Of a stretch of 64,000 bases of DNA, positions 50,800 to 60,324 are shown piece by piece. Each line of letters starts with the position of its first letter. The stretch's first letter is position 1. This DNA comes from Mesobacillus maritimus (GTDB taxonomy: Bacteria > Bacillota > Bacilli > Bacillales > Cytobacillaceae): assembly GCF_019749255.1 (NCBI RefSeq), contig NZ_JACWFH010000012.1, positions 124,001 through 188,000 on the forward strand, in the 5' to 3' direction. Under the pieces are notes generated by a model. That model had not been told where the DNA came from. It was given only the letters and a program-made list of their open reading frames with translations, and made no database searches. Made by a program: the position numbers and the translations under genes.

Positions 50800-53709
50800 A
50801 TGCTGCAGATGAAACTGATATCGATTCATATGAAGCCGTTGGAGGATGGGAGCTTTTTCCTCTATGCCATGGATGCTGATGGGCGTGATCTGGAGCTATC
50901 AACATGGAGGCATCTGCTGTTTAACCGTCACAAGGAAAGCTATTATGGCACGATGCTTGAGGACGGTCGGCTTAACGGGGCGGTTGGTGTGTTCATCAGC
51001 GGCTGGCAGCTTGTCACGCTCTTTGCTGAGGAAGGCTTCAACCGGATTGTCGAGTGGGAATGGGATGAACTTTCCCATCTCTGTCTCGCGTCTGCCCTTG
51101 CGATCTATGACGCGATCCATGAAAAAGATTGGCATCCGGATTTTCGTGCGCTTGATGGTGGAAATGAGGAGCTTGACGCCGGGGAAACTAGTCGCCGTAC
51201 CGCTGCCCCTATTACCGAATCGCGTGCGTTCCGTTGGATGCTTCCTGAACAAGTGAAAGACGAGTTTGGTGATAATTTCTGGGACGATACCATCCACCAG
51301 GACGGAGAGTCTTGGCAGGTGGAAGAGTTTATCTCCGACTTGTTTCACTACGCACTAGATGCTTATTTTAATGAAAATGAATCGCTTAAATACCTGCTTG
51401 GAGAAAAGCTCGAGTTATTGCGCAACAATGAGCTCTCAGGCAGAGAGCTTGCGGCCTATTTTGATGAGACACGCTGGCTTGAGTGGATTGGTATAAAAGA
51501 AAACCCTGCTCCGTATCATATTGGGCTCCGCTTGCAAGAGCCGGAAGACGGCGAGGGCGACTGGCAGCTTGGGTTATTTTTACGAGGCCATAATGGCATG
51601 GTGATTGACGCGGGTAATTATGCTGAGTATCCAGCTGACTGGGACGGCTTTTACGATAAAATTGATGCTGAGGAAGAGCGCTTGGCTAAGGTGTTCCCAT
51701 GGTTATCTGAGGAAGGCGATCGTGGTGCAGATGACATTCGCCTCAAAAGGTCGTTGACCGAGGAAGAAGCATGGCAATTTTTAACCGAGACAAGCGAAAC
51801 CTTGATTGCCCTTGGGATTGAGATTCTCCTCCCTTCTTGGTGGGAAGCGATTCGCAATTCGCAGTTAAAAGTGAAGGCGAAGTTGAAGAGCCAGGGCGGG
51901 TACCGCCGTTCGTTTGTTGGCCTCAACGCCCTGCTTGATTATGACTGGCGCTTCTCAATGAATGGCGTCGACCTTGATGAAGATGAATTCCAGCGTTTAG
52001 TGAATGAAAAGCGCCGACTTGTGTTTGTGCGTGGGCGTTGGATCAAGCTCGACCAAGGGTTTATCCGTCAGATTCAGGATTTGATGAAAAAAGCAGATAA
52101 AGAAGGCTTGCATATTCGCGACCTGCTGCAGCAAGAACTACAAGAAGAAGGCGACGAACCGTCTGATCAGCTCGAGGATCCACGTGCATTTGCGAAAATC
52201 CAAATTGAGTTGAATCGCCATTGGAAGCAGATGATGAAGCAGCTGTCCGAAACGAAGTCGATTCCGGATCAACCTGTTCCTGCTGGGCTCCAAGGCGAGC
52301 TTCGTCCTTATCAAAAACTCGGAATGAACTGGTTGTTATTTTTACGAAAATACGGATTTGGCGCGGTGTTAGCCGATGATATGGGTCTTGGAAAAACGAT
52401 TCAGCTGATTTCCTATCTGTTGGCCGTCAAAGATCAAGAAGCTGACAGCGGTCCGGCGTTGATTATCTGCCCGACTTCCGTTCTTGGAAACTGGCAAAAG
52501 GAAATTGAACGCTTTGCGCCTGAGTTAGACGTGATGTTGCATTACGGCTCGAACCGGCTTAAAGGAGAAGAATTGCTGGAGCGGACGCGGAGTGCCGATG
52601 TGGTTCTCACTTCTTACGGGTTGACTCATCTTGATTTTGAAGAGCTTGAACATGTTGAGTGGAGTGCGGTCGCAATTGATGAAGCCCAGAATATTAAAAA
52701 TGCCGACACAAAGCAGTCGCGTGCGGTTCGTAAGTTGAAGGGTCGCCATCATATTGCTTTGACTGGGACGCCAATGGAAAACCGCCTGTCAGAGCTATGG
52801 TCGATTTTTGATTTTACCAATCGTGGCTATCTTGGAAGTGCCGGCCAGTTCCAGAAGCGGTTTATTGTACCGATCGAGAAAGACGGCGAGACCGAGCGCA
52901 TCCGCCAGCTTCAAGGCTTGATTCGACCGTTCTTGCTGCGCCGGACGAAGAAGGACGAAGATGTGGCCTTGAATCTTCCGGATAAAATCGAGCAGAAAGA
53001 ATATTGTCCATTGACCGCAGAACAGGCCTCGCTTTATGAGCAATTGGTGAAAGACACCTTTGGTGAGATTGAAAAGTTGTCGGGGTTTGAGCGCAAAGGC
53101 TTAATCCTACAAATGCTTGGCCGCTTGAAGCAACTCTGCAACCACCCTGCGCTTTATCTAAAAGAACCCGAGCCAACTCAGCTTGTGACGCGCTCGGCGA
53201 AGTTAGAGAAGTTGATGGAGCTGGTTGGTGCGGTGCGCGAGCAGGATGAAAGCTGCTTGATTTTCACCCAATATATTGGCATGGGTGAAATGATTCAGAG
53301 TGTGTTGCAGAAGGAATTCGGCGTCGACGTTCCATTTTTACACGGAAGCTTGCCGAAAACGAAGCGCGATCAGTTGATTGAACAATTCCAAAACCGCGAG
53401 TTTCCATTCTTCTTGCTGTCGTTAAAAGCTGGCGGAACCGGCTTGAACCTAACGGCCGCCAACCACGTGATCCATTATGATCGCTGGTGGAATCCAGCGG
53501 TCGAGAACCAAGCGACAGACAGAGCGTATCGGATTGGCCAAAGCCGGTTCGTTCACGTCCATAAGCTCATCGCCACCGGCACGCTTGAAGAGAAAATCGA
53601 CGCGATGCTTGAAAAGAAACAAACCCTAAATGACCAAATCATACAAAGTGATACCTGGATGACCGAGCTTTCTACCGGTGAGTTGGAAGAGTTAGTTAGG
53701 TTGGGGTAA
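50800..53709 (+). CDS. ywqA: SNF2-family helicase YwqA
   Basis: 969 residues. A long N-terminal region (to about 480) typical of SNF2 proteins paired with SWIM proteins, then the motor: motif I ADDMGLGKTIQ, motif II DEAQNIKN, motif III LTGTPMENR, and the second RecA lobe with IFTQYIGMGEMI, LSLKAGGTGLNLTAANHVIH and RWWNPAVENQATDRAYRIGQ. DNA-dependent ATPase; relatives such as RapA or HepA remodel protein-DNA complexes. AAGGAG nine bases upstream of ATG. Confidence 0.93.
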   Translation: MLQMKLISIHMKPLEDGSFFLYAMDADGRDLELSTWRHLLFNRHKESYYGTMLEDGRLNGAVGVFISGWQLVTLFAEEGFNRIVEWEWDELSHLCLASALAIYDAIHEKDWHPDFRALDGGNEELDAGETSRRTAAPITESRAFRWMLPEQVKDEFGDNFWDDTIHQDGESWQVEEFISDLFHYALDAYFNENESLKYLLGEKLELLRNNELSGRELAAYFDETRWLEWIGIKENPAPYHIGLRLQEPEDGEGDWQLGLFLRGHNGMVIDAGNYAEYPADWDGFYDKIDAEEERLAKVFPWLSEEGDRGADDIRLKRSLTEEEAWQFLTETSETLIALGIEILLPSWWEAIRNSQLKVKAKLKSQGGYRRSFVGLNALLDYDWRFSMNGVDLDEDEFQRLVNEKRRLVFVRGRWIKLDQGFIRQIQDLMKKADKEGLHIRDLLQQELQEEGDEPSDQLEDPRAFAKIQIELNRHWKQMMKQLSETKSIPDQPVPAGLQGELRPYQKLGMNWLLFLRKYGFGAVLADDMGLGKTIQLISYLLAVKDQEADSGPALIICPTSVLGNWQKEIERFAPELDVMLHYGSNRLKGEELLERTRSADVVLTSYGLTHLDFEELEHVEWSAVAIDEAQNIKNADTKQSRAVRKLKGRHHIALTGTPMENRLSELWSIFDFTNRGYLGSAGQFQKRFIVPIEKDGETERIRQLQGLIRPFLLRRTKKDEDVALNLPDKIEQKEYCPLTAEQASLYEQLVKDTFGEIEKLSGFERKGLILQMLGRLKQLCNHPALYLKEPEPTQLVTRSAKLEKLMELVGAVREQDESCLIFTQYIGMGEMIQSVLQKEFGVDVPFLHGSLPKTKRDQLIEQFQNREFPFFLLSLKAGGTGLNLTAANHVIHYDRWWNPAVENQATDRAYRIGQSRFVHVHKLIATGTLEEKIDAMLEKKQTLNDQIIQSDTWMTELSTGELEELVRLG

Positions 53710-53798
53710 GACAGAGGGACAGGTCCATTGTCCTCTTGTCTGGATTGACTCTGTGAGGTGACTTGCAGGGTCTTTTTGCGTGAATTAGTCTATTTGGG

Positions 53799-54199
53799 CT
53801 TCATACAGCACTTTCTTTGCTGGATTTCTTCTAAACATGCTCTATGACCACTTCATACAGCACTTTTTTCGCTGAATTTCTCCTAAACATGCTCTATGAC
53901 CACTTCATACAGCACCTTTTTCGCTGGATTTCTCATAAACATGCTCTATGACCGCTTCATACAGCACTTTTTTCGCTGGATTTCTTCTAAACGTGCTCTA
54001 TGACCGCTTCATACAGCACTTTTTTCGCTGAATTCCTTCTAAACATGCTCTATGACCGCTTCATACAGCACTTTTTCCGCTGGATTTCTTCTAAACATGC
54101 TCTATGACCGCTTCATACAGCACTTTTTTCGCTGGATTTCTTCTAAACATGCTCTATGACCGCTTCATACAGCACTTTTTTCAATAGATTTCTCATAAA
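53799..54199. repeat. 52-bp minisatellite (eight copies)
   Basis: CTTCATACAGCAC starts at 53799, 53851, 53903, 53955, 54007, 54059, 54111 and 54163, an exact 52-base step. Each unit holds a T5-T6 tract (CACTTTTTTCGCTG) and TAAACATGCTCTATGACC; copies differ by few bases. Units have no unique spacers, so it is not CRISPR, and 52 is not a multiple of three, so it is not coding. One tract every 52 bases is about five helical turns, which would favour DNA curvature. Confidence 0.9.
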
Positions 54200-54202
54200 T
54201 AA

Positions 54203-54241
54203 GACAAGGTCCTTGTCCCCCGTTGGGACAAGGACCTTGTC
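54203..54241. repeat. Perfect GACAAGG/CCTTGTC hairpin abutting a stop codon
   Basis: GACAAGGTCCTTGTCCC, loop CCGTT, and the exact inverse complement: 17-bp arms. Its right arm ends at the base before the stop codon of the minus-strand gene at 54242. Confidence 0.85.
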
Positions 54242-54919
54242 CTACTTCCCTCGCTGCCTATAAAGTTCCATCGTCTTATACCCAGCTGCAAGCACAGTCT
54301 CCATCTCACCCAACCGCTTCTCCCGCGTTGCCTGTCGCTTTGCGCTATACACATAGCGCGCCCAATCCTTTTGATAGCCAGGGGTTAACTCATTGTAGAT
54401 CTTCAAGATAGCTTCATTGTCTGCGAAGTGTTTCTTAAGGTCGTCAATATGCTCAATATAATCATCCACACATTGGCTCGCCTTAGTGGTCGTGGTTGCC
54501 TTCTTTTTCTCCGGTTGTGCTTTAATCCCGATGACCGTAAACACATCATTGAAGCTAGCCATTCTTGCAAACTTCAATGTACTACCATGAATAAAGCGTT
54601 CCTCATTGTAATACTTTTCGGTATAGATGACATCACGCTCTATGTACTGGTCATACTTTTTGTTCCCTTTTTTCGGGTAGGCAAAGTACAAATAGCCATT
54701 TTCCTTTAACAGATTTTTATCGATGACCTCTTTCAGGTGTTGCTCGTACTCCTCTATAGTAAAAACAAACGCAAAGATGAGATCATAATGGTCCTTCGTA
54801 AATTCAACATCATAGTCTAATTCACGAAAGTCCTCGATATCCTCAGGGATGTTTAGAATCACCTTTTTTGGGTATTTCGCGAGGCTCAGTTTTTCAATTA
54901 CGTCTTTTTGTGAAATCAC
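54242..54919 (-). CDS. YdeI/OmdA-type protein
   Basis: 225 residues from GTG 54919 (AGAAGGGAG eight bases upstream). The frame continues to 54955 but only through a repeat hairpin. N-terminal half resembles a DUF3052-like domain (KYPKKVILNIPEDIEDFREL, DLIFAFVFTIEEYEQHL); C-terminal half has the bacteriocin-protection OmdA/YdeI motif (LTPGYQKDWARYVYSAKRQA, TREKRLGEM). Function not established; the family is linked to stress and antimicrobial peptide tolerance. Confidence 0.78.
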   Translation of the reverse strand: MISQKDVIEKLSLAKYPKKVILNIPEDIEDFRELDYDVEFTKDHYDLIFAFVFTIEEYEQHLKEVIDKNLLKENGYLYFAYPKKGNKKYDQYIERDVIYTEKYYNEERFIHGSTLKFARMASFNDVFTVIGIKAQPEKKKATTTTKASQCVDDYIEHIDDLKKHFADNEAILKIYNELTPGYQKDWARYVYSAKRQATREKRLGEMETVLAAGYKTMELYRQRGK

Positions 54920-54938
54920 TTTATTTACTCCCTTCTGG

Positions 54939-54993
54939 GACAAGGGGACAGGCACCGTGTCCCATGCTGGGACAAAGGACCTGTCCCCTTGTC
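54939..54993. repeat. GACAAGGGGACAGG hairpin repeat
   Basis: Left arm GACAAGGGGACAGG..TGTCCC, loop ATGCT, right arm GGGACA..CCTGTCCCCTTGTC; about 25 bp with three or four mismatches. It lies between the start of the YdeI gene and the stop of the desulfhydrase gene and is nearly the same as 57212-57270. Confidence 0.85.
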
Positions 54994-54999
54994 TCTCAC

Positions 55000-55995
55000 C
55001 TATCGAAATAATTCTGTATTCGCATAGAGCGATGGCGATCCGCCTGAATGGATGAATAACAATGAATCTTCTTTTTTAAAGATGCCTTTGCGGATTAGGT
55101 CCATCATGCCGGCTACGGCTTTACCCGTATAAACGGGGTCTAGCAAAATGCCCTCTGTTTTCGCCACAAGTTTTACCGCCTCAATCATTTCTGGCGTTGG
55201 TTCGGCATAGCCTGGACCGACGTATTCTTCAAAGCAAGTGATGGCTTCCCGCTGAACCGGATTCGGAATTCCCATATGAGCGGAGGTTTCATTAACCAGT
55301 TTAAACACTTTCTCTTCTTGTTCAGGTTTTCCTCGGCTCACATTAATGCCAATGACCGGAATATTGCTTTGCAACCCCTGCAATCCAGTGACCAATCCTG
55401 CATGCATCCCGCCGCTTCCGCTCACACAGACGACCGCACTCAGATTGATTCCCTGTTCAAAGGTCTGGGTAAGAATTTCATGGGCACATGACACATACCC
55501 CTTAGCGCCAATAAAATTGCTGCCGCCAACTGGAATCATGTATGGCTGACGACCTTCTTCTTTTAAATTCGCTGCAATCTTCTGCATTTCCTTGTTCAAG
55601 TCTGTTCCATGCGGGACAATCTTGATTTGCTCCGCCCCAAGCAGGTGATAGAGAAAATAATTGCCATTGAAATCTGGATCCATATTGGGCGTAACGCCTT
55701 CTTCCAGCACGAGAATGCACTTCATATCTTCTTTTACGGCGGCGGAAAGTGTCAGACGGCAATGATTGGATTGAATCGCCCCACTGGTAATGATGGTGTC
55801 TGCCCCTTTTTTAAGGGCATCGGCAACGAGAAACTCCAACTTTCTTGTTTTATTGCCGCCTCCGGTTAGACCAAGCTGATCATCTCTTTTAAAATAGATC
55901 GAAGGTCCGCCGAGCGCCTTTGTAAGGTGAGGCAAATATTCAAGCGGTGTAAACCCTGGCGTATATCGACGTCTTGGAAATTGCGCTAAGTTCAT
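55000..55995 (-). CDS. dcyD: D-cysteine desulfhydrase (PLP, ACC deaminase family)
   Basis: 331 residues. Breaks D-cysteine into pyruvate, sulfide and ammonia. PLP Lys in GGGNKTRKLEFL, SGAIQSNHCR (substrate Ser), SGGMHAGLVTGL phosphate-binding loop, and GYAEPTPEMIEAV. D-cysteine desulfhydrase and ACC deaminase are hard to tell apart by eye; EGILLDPVYTGKA suits the former. AAAGGGGATG upstream of ATG. Confidence 0.88.
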   Translation of the reverse strand: MNLAQFPRRRYTPGFTPLEYLPHLTKALGGPSIYFKRDDQLGLTGGGNKTRKLEFLVADALKKGADTIITSGAIQSNHCRLTLSAAVKEDMKCILVLEEGVTPNMDPDFNGNYFLYHLLGAEQIKIVPHGTDLNKEMQKIAANLKEEGRQPYMIPVGGSNFIGAKGYVSCAHEILTQTFEQGINLSAVVCVSGSGGMHAGLVTGLQGLQSNIPVIGINVSRGKPEQEEKVFKLVNETSAHMGIPNPVQREAITCFEEYVGPGYAEPTPEMIEAVKLVAKTEGILLDPVYTGKAVAGMMDLIRKGIFKKEDSLLFIHSGGSPSLYANTELFR

Positions 55996-56098
55996 GCTAC
56001 ATCCCCTTTGTTTTTAACAATGTATTAGATTGATTTTAGCTTCTTTTTGTCGGTTTAGTTTCTATCATTTACAGTATAGCAAAATGGAAGCGTAAAAT

Positions 56099-56128
56099 GG
56101 AAAAACCCCGGGGTTGTGCCAGGGTTTT
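56099..56128 (-). terminator. Terminator of the Nudix gene
   Basis: AAAACCC and GGGTTTTT pair on the minus strand around a G+C-rich loop, five bases after the stop. Confidence 0.75.
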
Positions 56129-56132
56129 CCAC

Positions 56133-56597
56133 TTATCCATGGTTCGCATGTTTTATTAAAAACTCATCGATCATCTGTTTATGACTTTTCACCATTTTAG
56201 ACGGGAGCTTGTCTGGTTCAAAAAACTCAAATGAAATAGATTCTTTCTTGTCGACTTTTACCTTTCCCTCAAAGGTTTCCGTGTAGTAAGCCACTGTCAC
56301 AACGTAAAATTCATCGCCGTTTTCTGCCTTCACAAAGTGATTGGCGCCTGAGTACACATTGATGAGCTTTAAGTCGTTCACGGTTAAGCCGGTCTCTTCT
56401 AGGACCTCACGCTTGGCCACCTCTTCAGTCGATTCCCCGAGCTCCATTAGGCCACCCGGGAGACCCCATGTTTCTTTTGGAAACCTTCTTTGCTCCAAGA
56501 GAATTCGACCTGAGTCATCGACAATGACGGCAACAGCTCCCACTAAAATTAACGGGCGATGTCCAACTATTTTTCGCAAATCCTCAATATACCCCAA
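56133..56597 (-). CDS. Nudix hydrolase
   Basis: 154 residues. Complete Nudix box, GGLMELGESTEEVAKREVLE followed by ETGL, at about 48-71. Hydrolyses a nucleoside diphosphate derivative; the substrate cannot be inferred. TTG start behind GGTGAAGGA. Stands alone with its own terminator. Confidence 0.9.
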   Translation of the reverse strand: MGYIEDLRKIVGHRPLILVGAVAVIVDDSGRILLEQRRFPKETWGLPGGLMELGESTEEVAKREVLEETGLTVNDLKLINVYSGANHFVKAENGDEFYVVTVAYYTETFEGKVKVDKKESISFEFFEPDKLPSKMVKSHKQMIDEFLIKHANHG

Positions 56598-56702
56598 TCC
56601 TTCACCCCAACCTTTTTCTTGTCCTACTTTATTTTATGTAAAAATCTTGATGGCGAACTGGACAAATACCAATTCCGGTAACCGGATTGCCTGCCCATTC
56701 CT

Positions 56703-57164
56703 TTAGAGATTGTGCCCCTGTCTCCTGCGATATTTGGAAAAGAGCACAAAAGTGAGAATATAAAGAATGACGGAGGAAACCAAAATGTTCATAATAGCTC
56801 CCGTCAAAAATTGTTCGCTCCCAGTTTGAATGCTCTCTACGGTATCATTGATGGCTTCTATGTACTCTACTTCTTCAATCTCATCTACCTGTGATGGTTT
56901 ATCATGGAACAGTCCGCCAATCTGATAATTAAGCCAAAATAACACTGGCCAAAGAGGAACCCCAACAATTCCCCCAAGCGCTGCAGCGAAAACATTTCCT
57001 TTACTTAGTTTGGCTAATCCCATCGAAAGAATTGGACCGAGACCGAATGTCGGAAACCAATTTGGGATAAAACCTAACGTTACCCCTAACGCAACCTGAT
57101 GGGGATTGGCCTTCAAGCGAACAAATCGAAGAACATAATATCTCGTGCGACGCTTCAGTTTCAA
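56703..57164 (-). CDS. DUF2062 membrane protein
   Basis: 153 residues; the DUF2062 pattern is clear: FVRLKANPHQVALGVTLGFI (NW), PTFGLGPILSMGLAKLSKGN, and AAALGGIVGVPLWPVLFWLN, with three or four helices. Function unknown, sometimes fused to glycosyltransferases. TTG start with AGGGG. A repeat hairpin (57212) lies just upstream. Confidence 0.88.
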   Translation of the reverse strand: MKLKRRTRYYVLRFVRLKANPHQVALGVTLGFIPNWFPTFGLGPILSMGLAKLSKGNVFAAALGGIVGVPLWPVLFWLNYQIGGLFHDKPSQVDEIEEVEYIEAINDTVESIQTGSEQFLTGAIMNILVSSVILYILTFVLFSKYRRRQGHNL

Positions 57165-57211
57165 TTCAAGACCCCTAACCTACTGTCTGGTTTTTCTTTT
57201 ATTTTACCACA

Positions 57212-57270
57212 GAGACAAGGGGACAGGCACCGTGTCCCATGCTGGGACAACGGGCCTGTCCCCTTGTCTC
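57212..57270. repeat. GAGACAAGGGGACAGG hairpin abutting a stop codon
   Basis: GAGACAAGGGGACAGG..TGTCCC and GGGACA..CCTGTCCCCTTGTCTC, 27-bp arms with two or three mismatches. The right arm ends exactly one base before the TAG of the BCCT gene at 57271, as at 54203-54241. Confidence 0.85.
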
Positions 57271-58809
57271 CTAGACTGGGTCTGGCTCTTCTTCTCGTTT
57301 GGGTGCTTTTCGCCGCTTCTTTTCTGTTGCTGGTACGGGTGGGATTTCTTTTCGGAAATCTTTTAACACAGAAAAGGACATGGCGATGAGCACGAAGGTC
57401 AGTGGAAAGGCACTGACAATGATTGCAGTTTGCATTGCATCGAGTCCACCTGAGAGCATGAGCACGATGGCCGATGCGGATAAAAACAGTCCCCATGTTA
57501 CTTTTACAAAGTTCGGTGGGTCCATATCTCCGCGAGTCGTTTGGATGCCTAGTACAAAGGTGGCAGAGTCAGCTGATGTAATGAAAAAGGTAGAAATGAG
57601 AATCAGCGTGACCACGACTAATACCCCTGAGAGCGGAAGGAGATTAAATACAGCAAATAGCGCTGTTTCGAGGTTTTCTCCTGCGATATTTGTTCCTTCA
57701 AAGAAGTCAAAGTAGATGGCTGTCCCTCCAAAGACCGCGAACCAAAAGGCACAAACCAAGGTTGGAATTACGAGTACGGCAATCATAAATTCCCGAACCG
57801 TTCTTCCTCTCGACACCCGCGCGATAAACGTCCCAACAAATGGTGCCCAAGCAATCCACCAGGCCCAGTAGAAAATCGTCCAGTCTTGGATCCAAGTCGC
57901 CCGCTCTTGATTGAATGGCGATAACCTTAATCCCATACTAGGCAGGTTTTGAATATAGCTTCCTAATGTGGTGACAAATAAATCGAGTACAAATCCTGTT
58001 GGTCCTAAAAACAAAAAGGTAAACAACAGAATGACCGCTAGCACGAGATTCGTATTACTCAAATACTTGATTCCCTTTTGAAGCCCTGTGCTGGCTGATA
58101 GAATAAACAACACTGTGACCACCGCAATAATGATTAACTGTACGGTAAAATTATTCGGTACTCCTGCCACATAGTTTAATCCTCCATTAATTTGCGCTGC
58201 CCCTAGTCCGAGCGAAGCCGCAACCCCAAAAATGGTAGCAAAAACGGCCACAACATCAACCGCTGTGCCAATCGGACCCTTTGCTCGGTCGCCAATCAGC
58301 GGAATCAGCGACACACTCATCAAGCCTGGCTTATCCTTTCGAAACTTATAGTAGGCGATCACCAGCGCGATGACGGAATATATCGCCCATGCATGAAATC
58401 CCCAATGTAAATACGTATAACGTAGGGCAACCGATGCAGCTTCTGATGTCCCACCTTCTCCAAATGGAGGAAGCGCAAAGTGAGAAATCGGTTCTGATAC
58501 CCCGTAAAACAACAACCCGATCCCCATGCCGGCACTAAATAGCATCGCAAACCAAGTTGGCCGTTTAAATTGTGGTTGGTCGTCATCTTTTCCTAGTTTT
58601 ATTTTTCCATACTTGCTAAAAATCAAGAACAACGCAAAAAGTAGGAAGAATGAGGCTGCTAACTGATAAAACCATCCGAACGTTTCTAAAAAGAAAGCCT
58701 TCGCTACACCCATCATCTCGCCTAGCTGAACCGGAGCGACGACACCCCATATGACAAACGCACTCGCAATCACGAGGGAAATCCAAAAGACATTCGTAAC
58801 CTTGCTCAC
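57271..58809 (-). CDS. opuD: BCCT-family glycine betaine transporter
   Basis: 512 residues, 12 helices. GMGIGLLFYGVSEPISHF, the substrate-binding Trp-rich stretch WTIFYWAWWIAWAPFVGTFI, then ARVSRGRTVREF and FFITSADSATFVLG. Sodium-coupled uptake of betaine or related osmolyte; OpuD in B. subtilis has the same length. GTG start with AATAGGGAG. C-terminal tail is basic and charged (EKKRRKAPKREEEPDPV), a likely osmosensing segment. Confidence 0.9.
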   Translation of the reverse strand: MSKVTNVFWISLVIASAFVIWGVVAPVQLGEMMGVAKAFFLETFGWFYQLAASFFLLFALFLIFSKYGKIKLGKDDDQPQFKRPTWFAMLFSAGMGIGLLFYGVSEPISHFALPPFGEGGTSEAASVALRYTYLHWGFHAWAIYSVIALVIAYYKFRKDKPGLMSVSLIPLIGDRAKGPIGTAVDVVAVFATIFGVAASLGLGAAQINGGLNYVAGVPNNFTVQLIIIAVVTVLFILSASTGLQKGIKYLSNTNLVLAVILLFTFLFLGPTGFVLDLFVTTLGSYIQNLPSMGLRLSPFNQERATWIQDWTIFYWAWWIAWAPFVGTFIARVSRGRTVREFMIAVLVIPTLVCAFWFAVFGGTAIYFDFFEGTNIAGENLETALFAVFNLLPLSGVLVVVTLILISTFFITSADSATFVLGIQTTRGDMDPPNFVKVTWGLFLSASAIVLMLSGGLDAMQTAIIVSAFPLTFVLIAMSFSVLKDFRKEIPPVPATEKKRRKAPKREEEPDPV

Positions 58810-58870
58810 ATATGCCAGCTCCCTATTGTAGATTTATATGAAGACAAGGTTATTTTTCCCGAAAACAAAG

Positions 58871-58925
58871 AATCCATGAAGAATGTGGATTTCCAAATAA
58901 TTGGATGGGGGCTTCATCCAATTAT
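58871..58925. other. Two consecutive hairpins upstream of opuD
   Basis: AATCCA/TGGATT (58871-58891) and a perfect 11-bp ATAATTGGATG/CATCCAATTAT with seven-base loop (58897-58925). No T-run. Followed by a half copy of the GGGGACAGGCACCGTGTCCC repeat (about 58951-58970). Confidence 0.5.
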
Positions 58926-58997
58926 GTCGCTAGTTCAGCTCAAGGGAAAAGGGGACAGGCACCGTGTCCCACTCCAGGTCGATGAACCTATTGTTCC

Positions 58998-59858
58998 TTA
59001 CCAACCATTTACAAAGTATTGCATCGTTTCAAGCTCATCTTCATTTAGTTCTCGTCCTAGTTGCTCTTCATAAGCTTGTTTGATTTTTACTGAGTCCCCT
59101 TGAAATTCTTCAGTCAAACTTGCCATCATTCTTAGAAGTGTTACTTCTTGCTGGTATTCTTCTCTCGAGATTGCTCCCGAGTGTGAAAGGATATAGGTCT
59201 CTGCATCAAATGTATCAAGCTGATTCAATAATTCACGTGTTTTCTCTATCGTATAGTTCGTTTTCGGTGAAAAAATATCAGCATAAATGCAGTCGCCTAA
59301 AAAGAGGATTTTTTCTTCTTTTATGTAAATCACCACGGAATCAGAAGCATGGTCTCCGCCAACATGCTGCAAAACACAAGTCAGTCCGCCAAGGTCCATT
59401 TCCATTCGCCCCTCAAATGTGACGGTAGGCAAAGCAATCGTAATATTCCGCTCCTCGGGAAACTCTTTTTTAATCGCCGTAGCACAAAATTCAATCTCCG
59501 TTCCTGCTTGAACTCGCTCATCTAACGCTTCATTCGACCAAGAAAGCGGTATGAGTTTTTCCATGGCCTCTTTCGTTTCGTGATAGGCAAACGAAACGAC
59601 ACCGTCTAAGGCAGACAATCCAAAGATATGATCCCAATGCCAATGGGTCAAAGCAAGAAGACCAGGCTTCTGTACTTGCCTATCTGCCAATTCTTTTAAA
59701 AAATAACGGGTGTGAGCCTCTGAATTTCCTGCATCAATCATCAGCGTTTTCTTGCCCCCAACCACCATTCCTAGTATCGGACGGTCCGTTTCTGATACAG
59801 GTGTTTGGTACCAAAAACGTTCCCCTATTCTTTCAATTCTTTGCGTTTGCATCTTCAA
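58998..59858 (-). CDS. Metallo-beta-lactamase fold hydrolase
   Basis: 286 residues. Zinc ligands: THWHWDHIFG (HxHxDH), GGDHASDSVV, FLGDCIYAD and ILSHSG. C-terminal helical addition after residue 215 is longer than in the minimal fold. Substrate unknown. AAAAGGAGATTG precedes the ATG. Confidence 0.88.
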   Translation of the reverse strand: MKMQTQRIERIGERFWYQTPVSETDRPILGMVVGGKKTLMIDAGNSEAHTRYFLKELADRQVQKPGLLALTHWHWDHIFGLSALDGVVSFAYHETKEAMEKLIPLSWSNEALDERVQAGTEIEFCATAIKKEFPEERNITIALPTVTFEGRMEMDLGGLTCVLQHVGGDHASDSVVIYIKEEKILFLGDCIYADIFSPKTNYTIEKTRELLNQLDTFDAETYILSHSGAISREEYQQEVTLLRMMASLTEEFQGDSVKIKQAYEEQLGRELNEDELETMQYFVNGW

Positions 59859-59901
59859 TCTCCTTTTCCAAGTTCAGTCTATTATGTAGCGGGGCAATTC
59901 T

Positions 59902-60324
59902 CTAAGACAGTGAACCTGTCCCCTTGTCCTTAAACGTTGGGCTCAATTCACTCCATACATCAAATATATTGCCATTAAAATCGTAAAAAACAAAATTGTT
60001 TCCTGGATGACCTCTATCCTCAATTTCCCCTACCTTTACTCCTTTTTCGGCCAATTCCTGATGAAGAGATGTTAACGCCTCTAGACCATCGACCTCAAAG
60101 GTTACCGAGAATCGCTCTTTGCCGTGGCTATCCATGAAGTTTGCAGTTTGATTTTCAGCAGCCTTCACTAAAAAAAAGCTTAGATTGGCAAAATTTATAA
60201 TTGCTTTGTCTTCGTCTTGATAGCTTATCTCTGCTCCGAGCTTCTCAACGTACCACTCTGCCGATAAGTTTACTTCATTCACCGGTATGTAAATAGTCCC
60301 TACCCTTACTATAGTTGTTCCCAT
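59902..60324 (-). CDS. VOC/glyoxalase-fold protein
   Basis: 140 residues from ATG 60324 (AGGAGGAG upstream); the frame runs further up without a start signal. RVGTIYIPVNEVNLSAEWYV and NFVFYDFNGNIFDVWSEL mark the two beta-alpha-beta modules; metal Glu/His positions are only partly kept. The last residues, PTFKDKGTGSLS, come from a CCTGTCCCCTTGTC repeat at 59911-59932, so the natural C terminus was probably extended by the repeat. Function unknown. Confidence 0.82.
   Translation of the reverse strand: MGTTIVRVGTIYIPVNEVNLSAEWYVEKLGAEISYQDEDKAIINFANLSFFLVKAAENQTANFMDSHGKERFSVTFEVDGLEALTSLHQELAEKGVKVGEIEDRGHPGNNFVFYDFNGNIFDVWSELSPTFKDKGTGSLS

Noticed and set aside
53799-54199. CRISPR array
   Set aside because: All 52 bases of each unit are repeated; there are no unique spacers and no cas genes.
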